NCBI GenBank assembly: GCA_020073465.1 | Contig: JAIQFC010000008.1 | Coordinates: 62,001 to 126,000 of the forward strand | Reading direction: 5' to 3' | Source of the DNA: Terriglobia bacterium | GTDB lineage: Bacteria > Acidobacteriota > Terriglobia > Terriglobales > Acidobacteriaceae | DNA: 64,000 bases | Shown here: in pieces, positions 7,409 through 15,112 of the stretch | Layout of the letters: each line of letters begins with the position of its first letter | How positions within the stretch are numbered: position 1 is the first letter of the stretch | The notes under the pieces: generated by a model | Told to the model about the DNA's origin: nothing | Seen by the model: the letters and a program-made list of their open reading frames with translations, nothing else | Databases searched by the model: none | Translations under genes and position numbers: made by a program

Positions 7409-8491
7409 TCATTCGCGGCCGACGAAGTTCGCCACCCATTCCCCTGCTTCCCGCGTTCCCAACGAGCCGCCGATGTCCTGGGTGGCCTTCTTCTGCCGAA
7501 CGGCTTCGAGCACGGCGGCTTCGATCTTCTCGGCCTCGCGCGTCATGCCCAGGTGCCCCAGCATCATGGCCGCAGTCAGAATCGCGCCGACGGGATTGGC
7601 CACATTCTTCCCAGCAATGGGCGGAGCCGAGCCGTGGACCGGCTCGAACATCGATGTCTTTCCCGGATGAATGTTCCCGCTGGCGGCCATGCCCAGCCCA
7701 CCCTGCAGTCCGGCGGCGAGGTCGGTGATGATGTCGCCGAACATATTGTTGGTCACGATGACGTCGAACTGGCGCGGATCGCGAACCATTTGCATGCAGA
7801 GCGCGTCCACGTACATGTGCTGCGCCATGATCTGCGGATACTCGCGGCTCACTTCCTTGAACACGCGCTGCCAGAGGCCCCCGGCGTGAGTCATGGCGTT
7901 GGACTTGTCGCACATCAGGACTTGCTTGCGGGGTGAGCCGTCGAGCTTCTTGTGGCGCTCGCAGTACTCGAAGGCGTAGCGGATGATGCGCTCGACGCCT
8001 TTACGAGTGTTGATGTCTTCCTGCGTGGCAATCTCATCGGGCGTGCCTTGCTTGAAGACCCCGCCAGCATCGGTGTAGACGCCCTCGGTATTTTCCCGGA
8101 TCACGACGAAGTCGATGTCTTTGGGCTCGATTCCCTTCAACGGACACAACGCAGCATCGAGTAGCCGCACCGGGCGGACGTTGGCGTAGAGGTCCATCTG
8201 GAACCGCATGCCCAGGAGAATTTGTTTGGCATGAATGTTGGTCGGCACCCGAGGATCGCCGAAGGCGCCAACGAGGATGGCGTCGAAGTCGCGGCCGAGC
8301 ATGGCGAATCCATCGGCGGGGACTGTAGTGCGATCACGCAGGTAGCGATCCGCGCCCCAGTCAAACTCGGTGAGTTCGACGGTGGCGCCGGTCGCCTGGA
8401 TGACGTTGACGGCTTGGGGGATCACTTCCTTGCCGATCCCGTCCCCGGGGATAACGGCAATCCGCTTCTTGGATGGTGCTGGCTCAGTCAC
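7409..8491 (-). CDS. Isopropylmalate/tartrate-type beta-decarboxylating dehydrogenase (leuB-like)
   Basis: A 360-residue cytosolic NAD(P)-dependent enzyme of the isocitrate/isopropylmalate dehydrogenase family. Visible features: [10 protein letters not shown] at the N-terminus; substrate-binding LYANVRPVR (about residues 100-110); [30 protein letters not shown] (catalytic Lys region); DALCMQMV; and the metal/NAD region [21 protein letters not shown]; then [18 protein letters not shown]. Family members oxidise and decarboxylate 2-hydroxy acids: 3-isopropylmalate in leucine synthesis, or tartrate/malate. No other leu genes are adjacent, so the substrate is left open. The ATG at 8491 gives a normal start ([20 protein letters not shown]). 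Confidence 0.85.
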   Translation of the reverse strand: MTEPAPSKKRIAVIPGDGIGKEVIPQAVNVIQATGATVELTEFDWGADRYLRDRTTVPADGFAMLGRDFDAILVGAFGDPRVPTNIHAKQILLGMRFQMDLYANVRPVRLLDAALCPLKGIEPKDIDFVVIRENTEGVYTDAGGVFKQGTPDEIATQEDINTRKGVERIIRYAFEYCERHKKLDGSPRKQVLMCDKSNAMTHAGGLWQRVFKEVSREYPQIMAQHMYVDALCMQMVRDPRQFDVIVTNNMFGDIITDLAAGLQGGLGMAASGNIHPGKTSMFEPVHGSAPPIAGKNVANPVGAILTAAMMLGHLGMTREAEKIEAAVLEAVRQKKATQDIGGSLGTREAGEWVANFVGRE

Positions 8492-8552
8492 GGCAGGAAA
8501 GTTACCACAAGCCGTGCAGAATGAGTAGCTTCTATCGATATTTGCTGCTAGC

Positions 8553-8760
8553 TATAATACAACGGCAAAACTGAAGGCTACAAGGACTCCCATTCCTGGT
8601 CGGGAGAACTCCTGGAATCGACGCTGGGCTGCCTAGCGGTCGCGTAGAGCGACTTTCAGTGCCTCGCTGAGCCCAAGGGCTGTCCGCCGCAGGCGAGGGG
8701 CTAGAATCGCCTGCAATCGCCGCCTGTGTTAACTTCTGGCTAAGTCATTGATTCCCCGTA
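8553..8760 (+). other. Non-coding interval with a promoter-like box and possible structured RNA
   Basis: The 449-bp gap between leuB and ygfZ has no convincing gene. A perfect TATAAT is at 8553-8558. Downstream are stackable hairpins: CTCCC/GGGAG around 8589-8608; GTCGC-GTAGA-GCGAC near 8640-8655; and a longer GCCTCGC ... GCGAGG arm enclosing GCCC-AAG-GGC (about 8661-8701). This could be a small structured RNA, for example a 6S-like RNA, but no family signature was recognised. The end is arbitrary. Confidence 0.25.
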
Positions 8761-8917
8761 AAAGTCGTTGAGGATCGTGCAAGTGACTGATTGCGGGTCT
8801 CGGCAGGACTTCCAAGGAGAATCCCCAGCGACAGTTTGGGATCGGGGCAGCGGGCGGGGCGCCCGCTGGACAACCGCCGGGACGGCGGCGTTACTCTTCC
8901 TCTGCTGACGCCTTCGC

Positions 8918-8923
8918 TATAAT
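8918..8923 (+). promoter_or_regulatory. Probable -10 box of the ygfZ-DUF1844-hydrolase operon
   Basis: TATAAT 18 bases before the ygfZ ATG (8941), preceded by CTTCGC; no good -35 hexamer at standard spacing. Initiation about 7 bases downstream would leave a leader of roughly 10 bases containing TAGGG. Confidence 0.4.
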
Positions 8924-8940
8924 CGAAAACTAGGGTAGTT

Positions 8941-9999
8941 ATGGGTCTTACTGCACTCCAGGTTCATGCCGCCGCTCTCGGCGCGGCTCGGGTTGAGGAT
9001 TATCGCGGGGCCACCACTGCAGCCAGTTTTGGCGATCCGCAGGCGGAGTTCTCTGCCCTGCGCACCGGTTGTGGCGTATATGACTTGGGGTTTCGCGCCA
9101 AGATCTCGTTGACCGGCGGCGACCGCGTGCGCTGGCTGAACGGGATGGTGACCAACAACATCCGCGACCTGGAGTCGGGCCGGGGGGTCTATGCGTTCCT
9201 GCTCAATCCCCAGGGGCACATTCTCGGCGATCTGTTTGCCTATAGCCGCGGCGACTCACTACTGGTCGACACCGACTACAGCCAGGTCGAAAAGATTCTG
9301 GCAACGTTCGATCACTACATCATCATGGACGATGTCGAGGTAAAGAATCTCAGCCATCAACTCACCGCGCTGGGCCTCAGCGGGCCGAAGTCGCGCGAGG
9401 CACTTGAGGCAGCCGGATTCAACATTGGGGATCTGCTGCCGCTGCAGTTTCAGGACTTGAACTGGCAGGGTGTAAGCTGCATGGTGGTTCGCGGCGACAC
9501 GGAAAGTGTTTCCTATGAAATCGGGTTGCCACCGGCGAGCGTGAAGCAGCTTTGGGACGCATTGCTGGCTGGCGGGGCCGCTCCGGTTGGTGCGGAAGCG
9601 CTTGAGATGCAGCGCATCGTGTCCGGGATTCCGCGGTACGGAGTCGACATCCGGGAACGTGACCTGCCGCAGGAGACGGAACAGGCGCGCGCGCTGAACT
9701 TCAACAAGGGCTGCTATGTGGGGCAGGAAATTGTCGAGCGCATCCGGTCGCGAGGGAATGTACATCGAAAATTCACCGGATTCGTTTTCAAGGAAGGAAC
9801 CTCGATTGCTCCCGGCTCGAAGATCTTGGTTCGTGGGAAGGAACTGGGCGAGATCACCAGCGTGACTTCTCTGCGTAACGGGCACGAGCGGCGAATGGCG
9901 CTGGGATATATTCGACGCGAGGCAGGGGTTCCGGGCAAGGAAGTCGAGGTCGGCGACGCGGCAGCCGTGGTTTCCGGCTTGCCCTTCCAAGAGGTCTAG
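8941..9999 (+). CDS. ygfZ: Folate-binding YgfZ/GcvT-like iron-sulfur maintenance protein
   Basis: A 352-residue protein related to the T protein of the glycine cleavage system. YgfZ proteins bind tetrahydrofolate and assist iron-sulfur cluster repair or assembly. The diagnostic motif K-G-C-Y-x-G-Q-E is present as KGCYVGQEIVER at about residues 256-267. The N-terminal half contains LTGGDRVRWLNGMVTNNIRDL, typical of the folate-binding fold. Length agrees with the family. It is followed after 22 bp by a DUF1844 gene and then a metallo-hydrolase, all on the same strand, so an operon is likely. Confidence 0.9.
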   Translation: MGLTALQVHAAALGAARVEDYRGATTAASFGDPQAEFSALRTGCGVYDLGFRAKISLTGGDRVRWLNGMVTNNIRDLESGRGVYAFLLNPQGHILGDLFAYSRGDSLLVDTDYSQVEKILATFDHYIIMDDVEVKNLSHQLTALGLSGPKSREALEAAGFNIGDLLPLQFQDLNWQGVSCMVVRGDTESVSYEIGLPPASVKQLWDALLAGGAAPVGAEALEMQRIVSGIPRYGVDIRERDLPQETEQARALNFNKGCYVGQEIVERIRSRGNVHRKFTGFVFKEGTSIAPGSKILVRGKELGEITSVTSLRNGHERRMALGYIRREAGVPGKEVEVGDAAAVVSGLPFQEV

Positions 10000-10021
10000 T
10001 GTCGGGGTGAGGGACAGGTCT

Positions 10022-10630
10022 ATGGCTCAAAAGAAACACGAACAGTCAGAGTTCACCGTAACCGACCGGCGGCTATTCACGTCGGAGGGCGAGCTGCGCA
10101 GCGACGTGCCGGAGGAAGCCGAGCAGGCAAAACCGGCTCCGCCAGCCGCTGTCGCCGACAACACAGCATCCGGCGTGAGGCCGGCGGCCCCGACCCTGGA
10201 AAAGTCCGATGGGGGCGGGGATCCCGATGTCCCCCCTCCACCGACCAGCGCCGAGCAGGATGCGCAGGCGGCCGCGTACCGTCAATCCTCCAAGGATCTG
10301 GATTCGCAGGTTGAACTGAGCGGGCGCTCGGCGAAAGAATTCGAGATGACGTTCGAGCGCTTCATGGCGTCGCTGTACATGACGGCGATGCTGCAGCTGG
10401 GATTGATGCACGAGCAAGGGGGGCAGCCGCGCATCGATATCATTGGCGCGCGCCAGACGATTGATACCATCGGGTTGCTGGCAGAAAAGACCAAGGGGAA
10501 CCTGACTGCGGCGGAGCAGAATTTTCTGCAGAACAGCCTTTACGAGTTGCGCATGGCGTATGTGGAGGTCACCAACGCGCTGGCGCGTCCGCCGCAACCA
10601 GGACCGGCCACGGGAACGACCGGGCGTTAA
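10022..10630 (+). CDS. DUF1844 domain protein
   Basis: A 202-residue protein with an N-terminal disordered P/A/D-rich half and a C-terminal DUF1844 domain. The domain core is FMASLYMTAMLQLGLM ... IDTIGLLAEKTKGNLTAAEQNFLQNSLYELRMAYVEV, a helical module of unknown function. ATG 10022 is chosen because GAGGGACAGG lies just upstream; an in-frame GTG at 10007 would add five residues. The P-rich stretch includes GGGGATCCCGATGTCCCCC (10218-10236), which resembles GGCGATCCCGATGTCTCCG in the glycosyltransferase (about 1162-1180), a possible extra shared repeat. It is cotranscribed with ygfZ by position. Confidence 0.8.
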   Translation: MAQKKHEQSEFTVTDRRLFTSEGELRSDVPEEAEQAKPAPPAAVADNTASGVRPAAPTLEKSDGGGDPDVPPPPTSAEQDAQAAAYRQSSKDLDSQVELSGRSAKEFEMTFERFMASLYMTAMLQLGLMHEQGGQPRIDIIGARQTIDTIGLLAEKTKGNLTAAEQNFLQNSLYELRMAYVEVTNALARPPQPGPATGTTGR

Positions 10631-10650
10631 CTAAGACCAAAAGATCAACG

Positions 10651-11424
10651 ATGAAAGCCACACTGACCGTGCTGGGCAGCGGGACTTCGATGGGCGTGCC
10701 CACGCTGGGCTGCGACTGCGCTGTCTGCCACTCCACTGATCCGCACGACCGCCGCACACGGCCGTCGGTGATGATCGAGTATGGCGGCAAGGTCGTCCTG
10801 ATCGACACCACTCCTGACTTCTACACACAGGCAATCCGCGAGAACATCACGCGGGTCGATGCTGTTTTCTATACCCACACGCATGCCGACCACATCCTCG
10901 GCATTGACGACTTGCGGCCACTGAGTTACCGGCTCAAGCCCGAGAAGTTGCCGCTCTATGCGCGACCGGATTCAGCGGCGTTTCTGCGCCGGATGTTCAG
11001 CTACATTTTTGACGCCGACTACAAGTTCGGGGGCTTGCCTCAACTGGAACTGAGGCCCATCGATGGCCCGGTGGATGTATTCGGCGTGCAGTTCGATCCG
11101 GTCCTGCTGATTCACGGGGAGACGCAGATTAACGGCTACCGCTTCGGGTCGGCAGCTTACCTGACCGATCACAGCGAGATTCCAGAGAAATCGTTTGATC
11201 AGTTGGAGGGGCTGGACATTCTGTTTCTGGATGCACTGCGGCACAAGCCGCATCCCACGCACTCGACGGTGCAGAATTCCCTGCGAATCGTGGAACGGCT
11301 GAAGCCGAAGCGGGCCTTCTTTACGCACATTTGCCACGATCTGCCGCACGAGGCAACCAACGCGCTGATGCCGAGGAACGTACGGCTGTCGCATGACGGC
11401 ATGAAGCTGGAGTTTGAGATTTAG
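10651..11424 (+). CDS. Metallo-beta-lactamase-fold hydrolase, PhnP-like
   Basis: A 257-residue enzyme. It starts with LGSGTSMGVPTLGCDCAVC (a cysteine pair as in PhnP-type phosphodiesterases), then VVLIDTTPDFYTQAIR and the metal motif THTHADHILGIDDLR (HxHxDH at about residues 75-80). SAAYLTDHSEIPE and a C-terminal THICHDLPHE supply further metal ligands. Relatives hydrolyse cyclic phosphodiesters or act in RNA and lipoate metabolism; the exact substrate is unknown. It starts 20 bp after the DUF1844 stop and is probably the last gene of the ygfZ operon. Confidence 0.82.
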   Translation: MKATLTVLGSGTSMGVPTLGCDCAVCHSTDPHDRRTRPSVMIEYGGKVVLIDTTPDFYTQAIRENITRVDAVFYTHTHADHILGIDDLRPLSYRLKPEKLPLYARPDSAAFLRRMFSYIFDADYKFGGLPQLELRPIDGPVDVFGVQFDPVLLIHGETQINGYRFGSAAYLTDHSEIPEKSFDQLEGLDILFLDALRHKPHPTHSTVQNSLRIVERLKPKRAFFTHICHDLPHEATNALMPRNVRLSHDGMKLEFEI

Positions 11425-11554
11425 GAGCGGCGTCGGGCGTCAGAACTCGGCCGGATTGAGCCGGCGATCGTGGAGTCTTGAACGGCGAGGTACCGATGGT
11501 TGAGGCCTGATGTCTGAGGTCCGACGCTGTTGTCGCAGGCTTGACGGTTCGTGC

Positions 11555-11998
11555 GGCGTCATCCTGAGCACAGCCGTTCTTCAGGCGGAGCGAAGGATCT
11601 GGCGTGGAGCACGCGAAACCGGCTTGTAGACGTCGTACCAGTCTTTTGCCAGGTCGTACCAGTGAGGATTGGCGCTTTCGATCAGCTCAATCTTTCGGCG
11701 GCGTAGCCAGCCCTTCAATTGTTTCTCACGGGCAATGGCCGCGTCAGGATAGAAGAACCTTTCGTAGTGGACCAGGTGGGTCAAGTTGTAACGGCTGGTG
11801 AAGCCGGGGATGAGCTTGTTCTTGTGTTGGAATACGCGACGAACCAGATTTCCCGCGACACCGATGTAAAGTACGTGATGTCTGGAGCCGTTCGTCATGA
11901 TGTAGACGAAAAAGCATTTTGACTTGCGCATGGTTCGATGCTGCCGCACGCCGGATCCTTCGCTCCGCCTGAAGAACGGCTGTGCTCAGGATGACGCC
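11555..11998. mobile_element. Putative mobile unit: GIY-YIG gene between 50-bp inverted repeats
   Basis: The left arm (11555-11604) and right arm (11949-11998) are reverse complements with 49 of 50 positions identical. They begin/end with GGCGTCATCCTGAGC and contain GGCGGAGCGAAGGATC. The 344 bp between them is almost entirely the GIY-YIG gene. The left arm also encodes that gene's last residues and stop. Solo copies of the same core are scattered across the window. No transposase or obvious target-site duplication was seen. Confidence 0.75.
11581..11931 (-). CDS. Small GIY-YIG endonuclease domain protein (UPF0213/YhbQ-like)
   Basis: A 116-residue protein consisting essentially of one GIY-YIG nuclease domain: FVYIM (residues 8-12); LYIGVAGNLVRR (21-32, the YIG element with the catalytic Arg); a mid-domain Tyr/His region; Glu69 in AREKQLKGW as the metal ligand; then SANPHWYDL, typical of the small stand-alone GIY-YIG family. 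Such proteins cut DNA, and some are linked to repair or mobile DNA. It is flanked by near-perfect 50-bp inverted repeats; residues QILRSA and the stop are repeat-encoded. ATG 11931 is preferred. An in-frame ATG at 11949 would begin exactly at the right repeat edge and add six residues. Confidence 0.88.
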   Translation of the reverse strand: MRKSKCFFVYIMTNGSRHHVLYIGVAGNLVRRVFQHKNKLIPGFTSRYNLTHLVHYERFFYPDAAIAREKQLKGWLRRRKIELIESANPHWYDLAKDWYDVYKPVSRAPRQILRSA

Positions 11999-12020
11999 CT
12001 CTGTTATTTATTCTGTATTG

Positions 12021-12034
12021 CTACGGAGCCGTAG
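12021..12034. promoter_or_regulatory. CTACGG-AG-CCGTAG palindrome upstream of ribF
   Basis: A 14-bp inverted repeat 57 bp before the ribF start, in an AT-richer stretch (TTATTTATTCTGTATTG just before it). It may be an operator or part of the ribF promoter. No FMN riboswitch features are visible here. Confidence 0.3.
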
Positions 12035-12090
12035 TATGTGACAGGTAAACTGGCAATCGGCAGAGCTGTGGAAATTGTCGACTATTTCCC

Positions 12091-13044
12091 ATGGAAGTCT
12101 TTCACAAACTTGATGATGTGCCGGCGAGCTTTGGTCCGACGCTGGTGAGCGTGGGGAATTTTGACGGGGTTCACCGGGCGCATGCGGCAGTGCTGCGGGA
12201 GATCGTTTCGCGTGCCCGGGAGCGCTCCGCTAAAGCAGTGGCGGTCACGTTCGAACCGCATCCGGCGCGGATTTTGCGGCCGGAGGGGGGGCTGAAGCTG
12301 CTGACGCCGACTCCGGAGAAACTTCGTCTGCTCGCGAGCACCGGTGTGGACGCGGTGCTGCTGCTGCCTTTCGGGCGGGACCTCTCTCTTCTTACTCCCC
12401 GGCAGTTCGCGGAACGAATCCTCAAGAAGAAACTGCACGCGCGCGAGGTGCATGAAGGCTACAACTTTCACTTCGGACACAAAGCCTCCGGCGACATGAA
12501 CATGCTGTCAGAGTTTGGCCGCGAGATGGGGTTTGAAGTGAAAGTCTATTCCGAGATGAGGCTGCGGGGCGAATCGGTCTCAAGCAGCCAGATTCGCAAG
12601 CTTCTGGCCGATGGACGCGTAAGCCGGGCGCGGCACTTGCTGGCGCGTCCGTTCTGCATTCTGGGGACGCCGGGACGCGGGCGCGGATACGGTTCAAGGT
12701 ATACAGTGCCGACCATCAACCTCGCGCGCTATGAGGAATTGGTTCCGAAGGATGGCGTCTACATTACCTGCACCCGTGTGGGGACGGAAACATTTGAATC
12801 AGTCACCAACGTGGGGAATCGTCCGACGTTCGGCACGGAACTGTTTGCGGTCGAGACGCACCTCCTGAATTTTCATCCGTTTGAATTGACGCCGGAGACG
12901 GAGATCGAGATTTGCTTTCTGGAGCGGATTCGCGACGAGATCAAGTTCCCTTCGGTCGAGGCGCTGCGGGAGCAGATTGCGCGGGATGTGAAGAAGGCGC
13001 GGAGGTATTTTCATCTGCTGAAGTCTGCGGGCAGAGTTTTCTGA
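12091..13044 (+). CDS. ribF: Bifunctional riboflavin kinase / FAD synthetase
   Basis: A 317-residue enzyme converting riboflavin to FMN and then FAD. The N-terminal nucleotidyltransferase half shows VGNFDGVHRAHAAVL (residues 18-32) and the downstream EGYNFHFGHKASGD motif. SSSQIRKLLADGRV marks the end of the FAD-synthetase domain. The C-terminal riboflavin-kinase half carries PGRGRGYGSRYTVPTINL and NVGNRPTFG. Length and domain order match RibF. It is monocistronic by position. The following 310 bp contain only dispersed repeats. Confidence 0.95.
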   Translation: MEVFHKLDDVPASFGPTLVSVGNFDGVHRAHAAVLREIVSRARERSAKAVAVTFEPHPARILRPEGGLKLLTPTPEKLRLLASTGVDAVLLLPFGRDLSLLTPRQFAERILKKKLHAREVHEGYNFHFGHKASGDMNMLSEFGREMGFEVKVYSEMRLRGESVSSSQIRKLLADGRVSRARHLLARPFCILGTPGRGRGYGSRYTVPTINLARYEELVPKDGVYITCTRVGTETFESVTNVGNRPTFGTELFAVETHLLNFHPFELTPETEIEICFLERIRDEIKFPSVEALREQIARDVKKARRYFHLLKSAGRVF

Positions 13045-13085
13045 TCGCGGCTCTCCGTCCCTACCTGCCGCTATATACGTCGCGA

Positions 13086-13124
13086 TGTCATCCCGACGAG
13101 AGCGACAGCTCTCGGAGGGACCTT
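13086..13124. repeat. TCATCCCGA-type palindromic repeat (family 3 relative)
   Basis: GTCATCCCGACGAGAGCGACAG followed by CTCTCGGAGGGACC, downstream of ribF. The hairpin CGAGAG/CTCTCG is internal. It shares the opening and closing blocks with other copies. The remainder of the 13045-13354 gap up to 13220 shows no gene. Confidence 0.6.
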
Positions 13125-13219
13125 ACGAAATTTGTACAGTGCTAGCACCGCAGGCAGGCGCGCCCAAGCTACGGGCATCCGAGTAGTCCCCGCAACAGCA
13201 TCGATACAACTAACCTCCG

Positions 13220-13282
13220 CGAGGTCCCCTTCGGCTTCGCTCAGGGCAGGCTCTCTCGCGGCTTCGCCGCGCTCGGGATGAC
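13220..13282. repeat. Family 3 repeat, long copy upstream of the MFS gene
   Basis: GAGGTCCCCTTCGGCTTCGCTCAGGGCAGG ... GCGGCTTCGCCGC ... CTCGGGATGAC. It carries the same 5' block (CCCTTCGGCTTCGCTCAGGGCA) as copies at 30.7 and 58.5 kb. Confidence 0.75.
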
Positions 13283-13354
13283 ATTGCTCGATAGGGTTGC
13301 TGGCCTGCAACCACAATTGGAAATTGGCAGTTCTCCCCGTACAATCGCGGCCAC

Positions 13355-14752
13355 ATGGCGATTGGTCCCATCCAACTGATCCGGCAGGCTACGCCCGGGC
13401 AGCGGCGCACGCTGCTCGCGGCGGCGCTGGGGTGGGCGCTCGATGCGTTTGACGCCATGCTCTACGCGCTGGTGCTGGCGTTGTTGATGCGCGAGTTTGG
13501 GATGTCGAAGACGGTGGCGGGGCTGCTGGGAACGCTGACGCTGCTGGCATCGGGGATTGGCGGCGTCGGATTCGGATTTTTGGCGGACAGCATTGGGCGG
13601 AAGCGGGCGCTGATGGCGAGCATCCTGACCTATTCGGCGTGCTCGTTTGCTTCGGGACTCTCGACCAGTATTGGCATGCTGGCTGTAGCGCGGTTCGTGC
13701 TCGGACTCGGCATGGGCGGCGAGTGGAATACCGGGGCTACGTTGGTGGCGGAGAGCTGGCCTACGGAATTTCGTGCGAAGGCGATTTCCATCGTGCAGAG
13801 TTCGTGGGCGCTGGGCTTTGCGGCGGCGGCGCTGGTGGCGGGTCCGGTGGCGCGGTATTTTGGGTGGCGGGCGGTGTTTTTCGTGGGCATCCTGCCGGCG
13901 GTGGTCACGCTTTGGATTCAGCGCAGCGTGCCGGAATCGGAGATGTGGGAGGAGCGCCAGCTTTCTTCCGGGCCGCGTCCCCCAGCGGCTAAAGCCGCTT
14001 CGAATAGTTCGCCTGCCACGGCGCGGCTGGAAGCCGCGCCCTTTCAAAGCGTTCCGGGCAAGAGCCGTGGTACGTCGTTTCGAGACGCTCCTGGACAGGA
14101 CCGTGGCGCGCCTATTCCAAACAATGCTCCACAGGACCACGGGAGGTTCTCGCAAATCTTTCGGCCGCCGTATGTGAAGCATACGTTTGCACTGCTGCTG
14201 TTCAACTTTTTTGGGATGTTTGCGTGGTGGGGATTGTTTACCTGGCTGCCTCCGTACCTGTCGCTGCCGGTCGAGCAGGGCGGGCGCGGGTTTGGCGTGA
14301 TGGGGATGACGACGCTCATGGTTGTCCTGAACCTGTGCGGGATGTTTCCCGGGTATGCGAGCTTCGGGTGGGTGGCCGATCACATCGGGCGGCGGAATGC
14401 GTTTCTGCTCTACACACTGGTGGCGGCGGTGTTGATTCCGGCGTATGCGGCGGCGCGGTCTCCGGGCGTGTTACTGGTTCTGGGAGCGCTGGTGGCGTTC
14501 TTCGGGACAGGAATTTTCTCGGGCTCGGGGATTATGGGCAGCGAGATTTTCCCGACCGCGGTGCGGGCCCGCGCTCTGGGTTTTACTTACAACGGAGCGC
14601 GGACCATGAGTTCGCTGGCGCCGCTGGTGATTGGGCGCGTGGGACAGGCGAAGGGGTTGAGCTGGGCGTTTTACTTGTGTGCGGCGGGATATCTGCTGGC
14701 GGCGTTGATGACCACGCAACTGCCGGAAACCAAGGGGAAGCGGCTGGAGTGA
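13355..14752 (+). CDS. Major facilitator superfamily transporter
   Basis: A 465-residue, twelve-helix transporter of the sugar/organic-acid symporter branch. The loop 2-3 motif GFLADSIGRKRAL (about residues 70-82) and the repeat motif GWVADHIGRRNAF in the second half are MFS signatures. WALDAFDAMLYALVLALL in helix 1 with an Asp pair resembles aromatic acid/H+ and sialic-acid type symporters. The substrate is unknown. Odd feature: the central cytoplasmic loop (about residues 203-262) is unusually long and partly encoded by a palindromic repeat (13984-14052) also found intergenically at 21 kb. Flanking helices 6 and 7 look intact, so the insertion appears tolerated. Confidence 0.87.
   Translation: MAIGPIQLIRQATPGQRRTLLAAALGWALDAFDAMLYALVLALLMREFGMSKTVAGLLGTLTLLASGIGGVGFGFLADSIGRKRALMASILTYSACSFASGLSTSIGMLAVARFVLGLGMGGEWNTGATLVAESWPTEFRAKAISIVQSSWALGFAAAALVAGPVARYFGWRAVFFVGILPAVVTLWIQRSVPESEMWEERQLSSGPRPPAAKAASNSSPATARLEAAPFQSVPGKSRGTSFRDAPGQDRGAPIPNNAPQDHGRFSQIFRPPYVKHTFALLLFNFFGMFAWWGLFTWLPPYLSLPVEQGGRGFGVMGMTTLMVVLNLCGMFPGYASFGWVADHIGRRNAFLLYTLVAAVLIPAYAAARSPGVLLVLGALVAFFGTGIFSGSGIMGSEIFPTAVRARALGFTYNGARTMSSLAPLVIGRVGQAKGLSWAFYLCAAGYLLAALMTTQLPETKGKRLE
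13984..14052. repeat. Palindromic repeat family 2 inside the MFS gene
   Basis: AGCGGCTAAAGCCGCT (13984-13999), then GGCGCGGCTGGAAGCCGCGCC (14020-14040) and CCTTTCAAAG. The intergenic copy at 21014-21080 reads GGCACGGCTGGAAGCCGTGCC at the second stem: G-C pairs here are A-T pairs there, so pairing is preserved. Translated in frame as part of the central loop. Confidence 0.85.
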
Positions 14753-15112
14753 GGGCCGGTGCCGTCCCTACGGGACTTGTTCCGCCGTTCCATGTCTACC
14801 GGCACTGCCGTGCCGGGCTTTCACATTTCGCCCCTGACGGGGCTGGGGTGTCGGATGATTCCGTTCCGTCTCTTCTCCTAGGGATTCCAGTCTTCTTGGG
14901 TAGAGATGTGGACGAGTGGAGGCTACTGCCGACCTGGCAGGATCTGTCGTGGCTTTTCTTTCGCCCCGCTGGGGCTTATCCCCCTTCACTTCTTACCCAC
15001 GCCTTGCGGCGTGGGCTGCATTCTTCCGCCGCTTCGCGGCTGAACACAAACACTCAGGCGCAACGGGGAACATGCAGCCTTCCCGTCACGGATCAGGTCC
15101 ATCGGCATCGTT
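14753..15112. other. Repeat-filled intergenic region between convergent genes
   Basis: There is no credible gene in these 360 bp. The left part has GGTGCCGTCCCTACGGGAC and CGCCCCTGACGGGGCTGGGG-type hairpins. The right part is the family 6 element at 14956-15041. The region separates the MFS gene from the convergent secreted hydrolase. Confidence 0.6.
14956..15041. repeat. Three-hairpin repeat, family 6, intergenic copy
   Basis: TTCTTTCGCCCC-GCT-GGGGC, then CCCACGCC-TTGC-GGCGTGGG, then GCTGCATTCTTCCG and CCGC-TTC-GCGG. A second copy, 87 bp, lies in the peptide-binding-protein gene at 27858-27944, with the middle stem changed to CCCACAGC-TTGC-GCTGTGGG. Confidence 0.85.

Noticed and set aside
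8589-8760. tmRNA gene (CTGGAATCGACG resembles the tmRNA 5' region)
   Set aside because: There is no acceptor/T-arm pair, no GGTTCAA and no tag reading frame. The match is limited to a few bases.
11555-11998. Insertion sequence with a transposase
   Set aside because: No DDE, Y1 or serine transposase is encoded between the repeats; the only gene is the GIY-YIG protein. It is reported as a putative mobile unit instead.
12000-12090. FMN riboswitch upstream of ribF
   Set aside because: The interval is too short and lacks the conserved RFN element sequences.
13241-14383. Long minus-strand open frame across the MFS gene
   Set aside because: Antisense shadow: Arg-rich translation with no known motif, and it also covers repeat DNA upstream.
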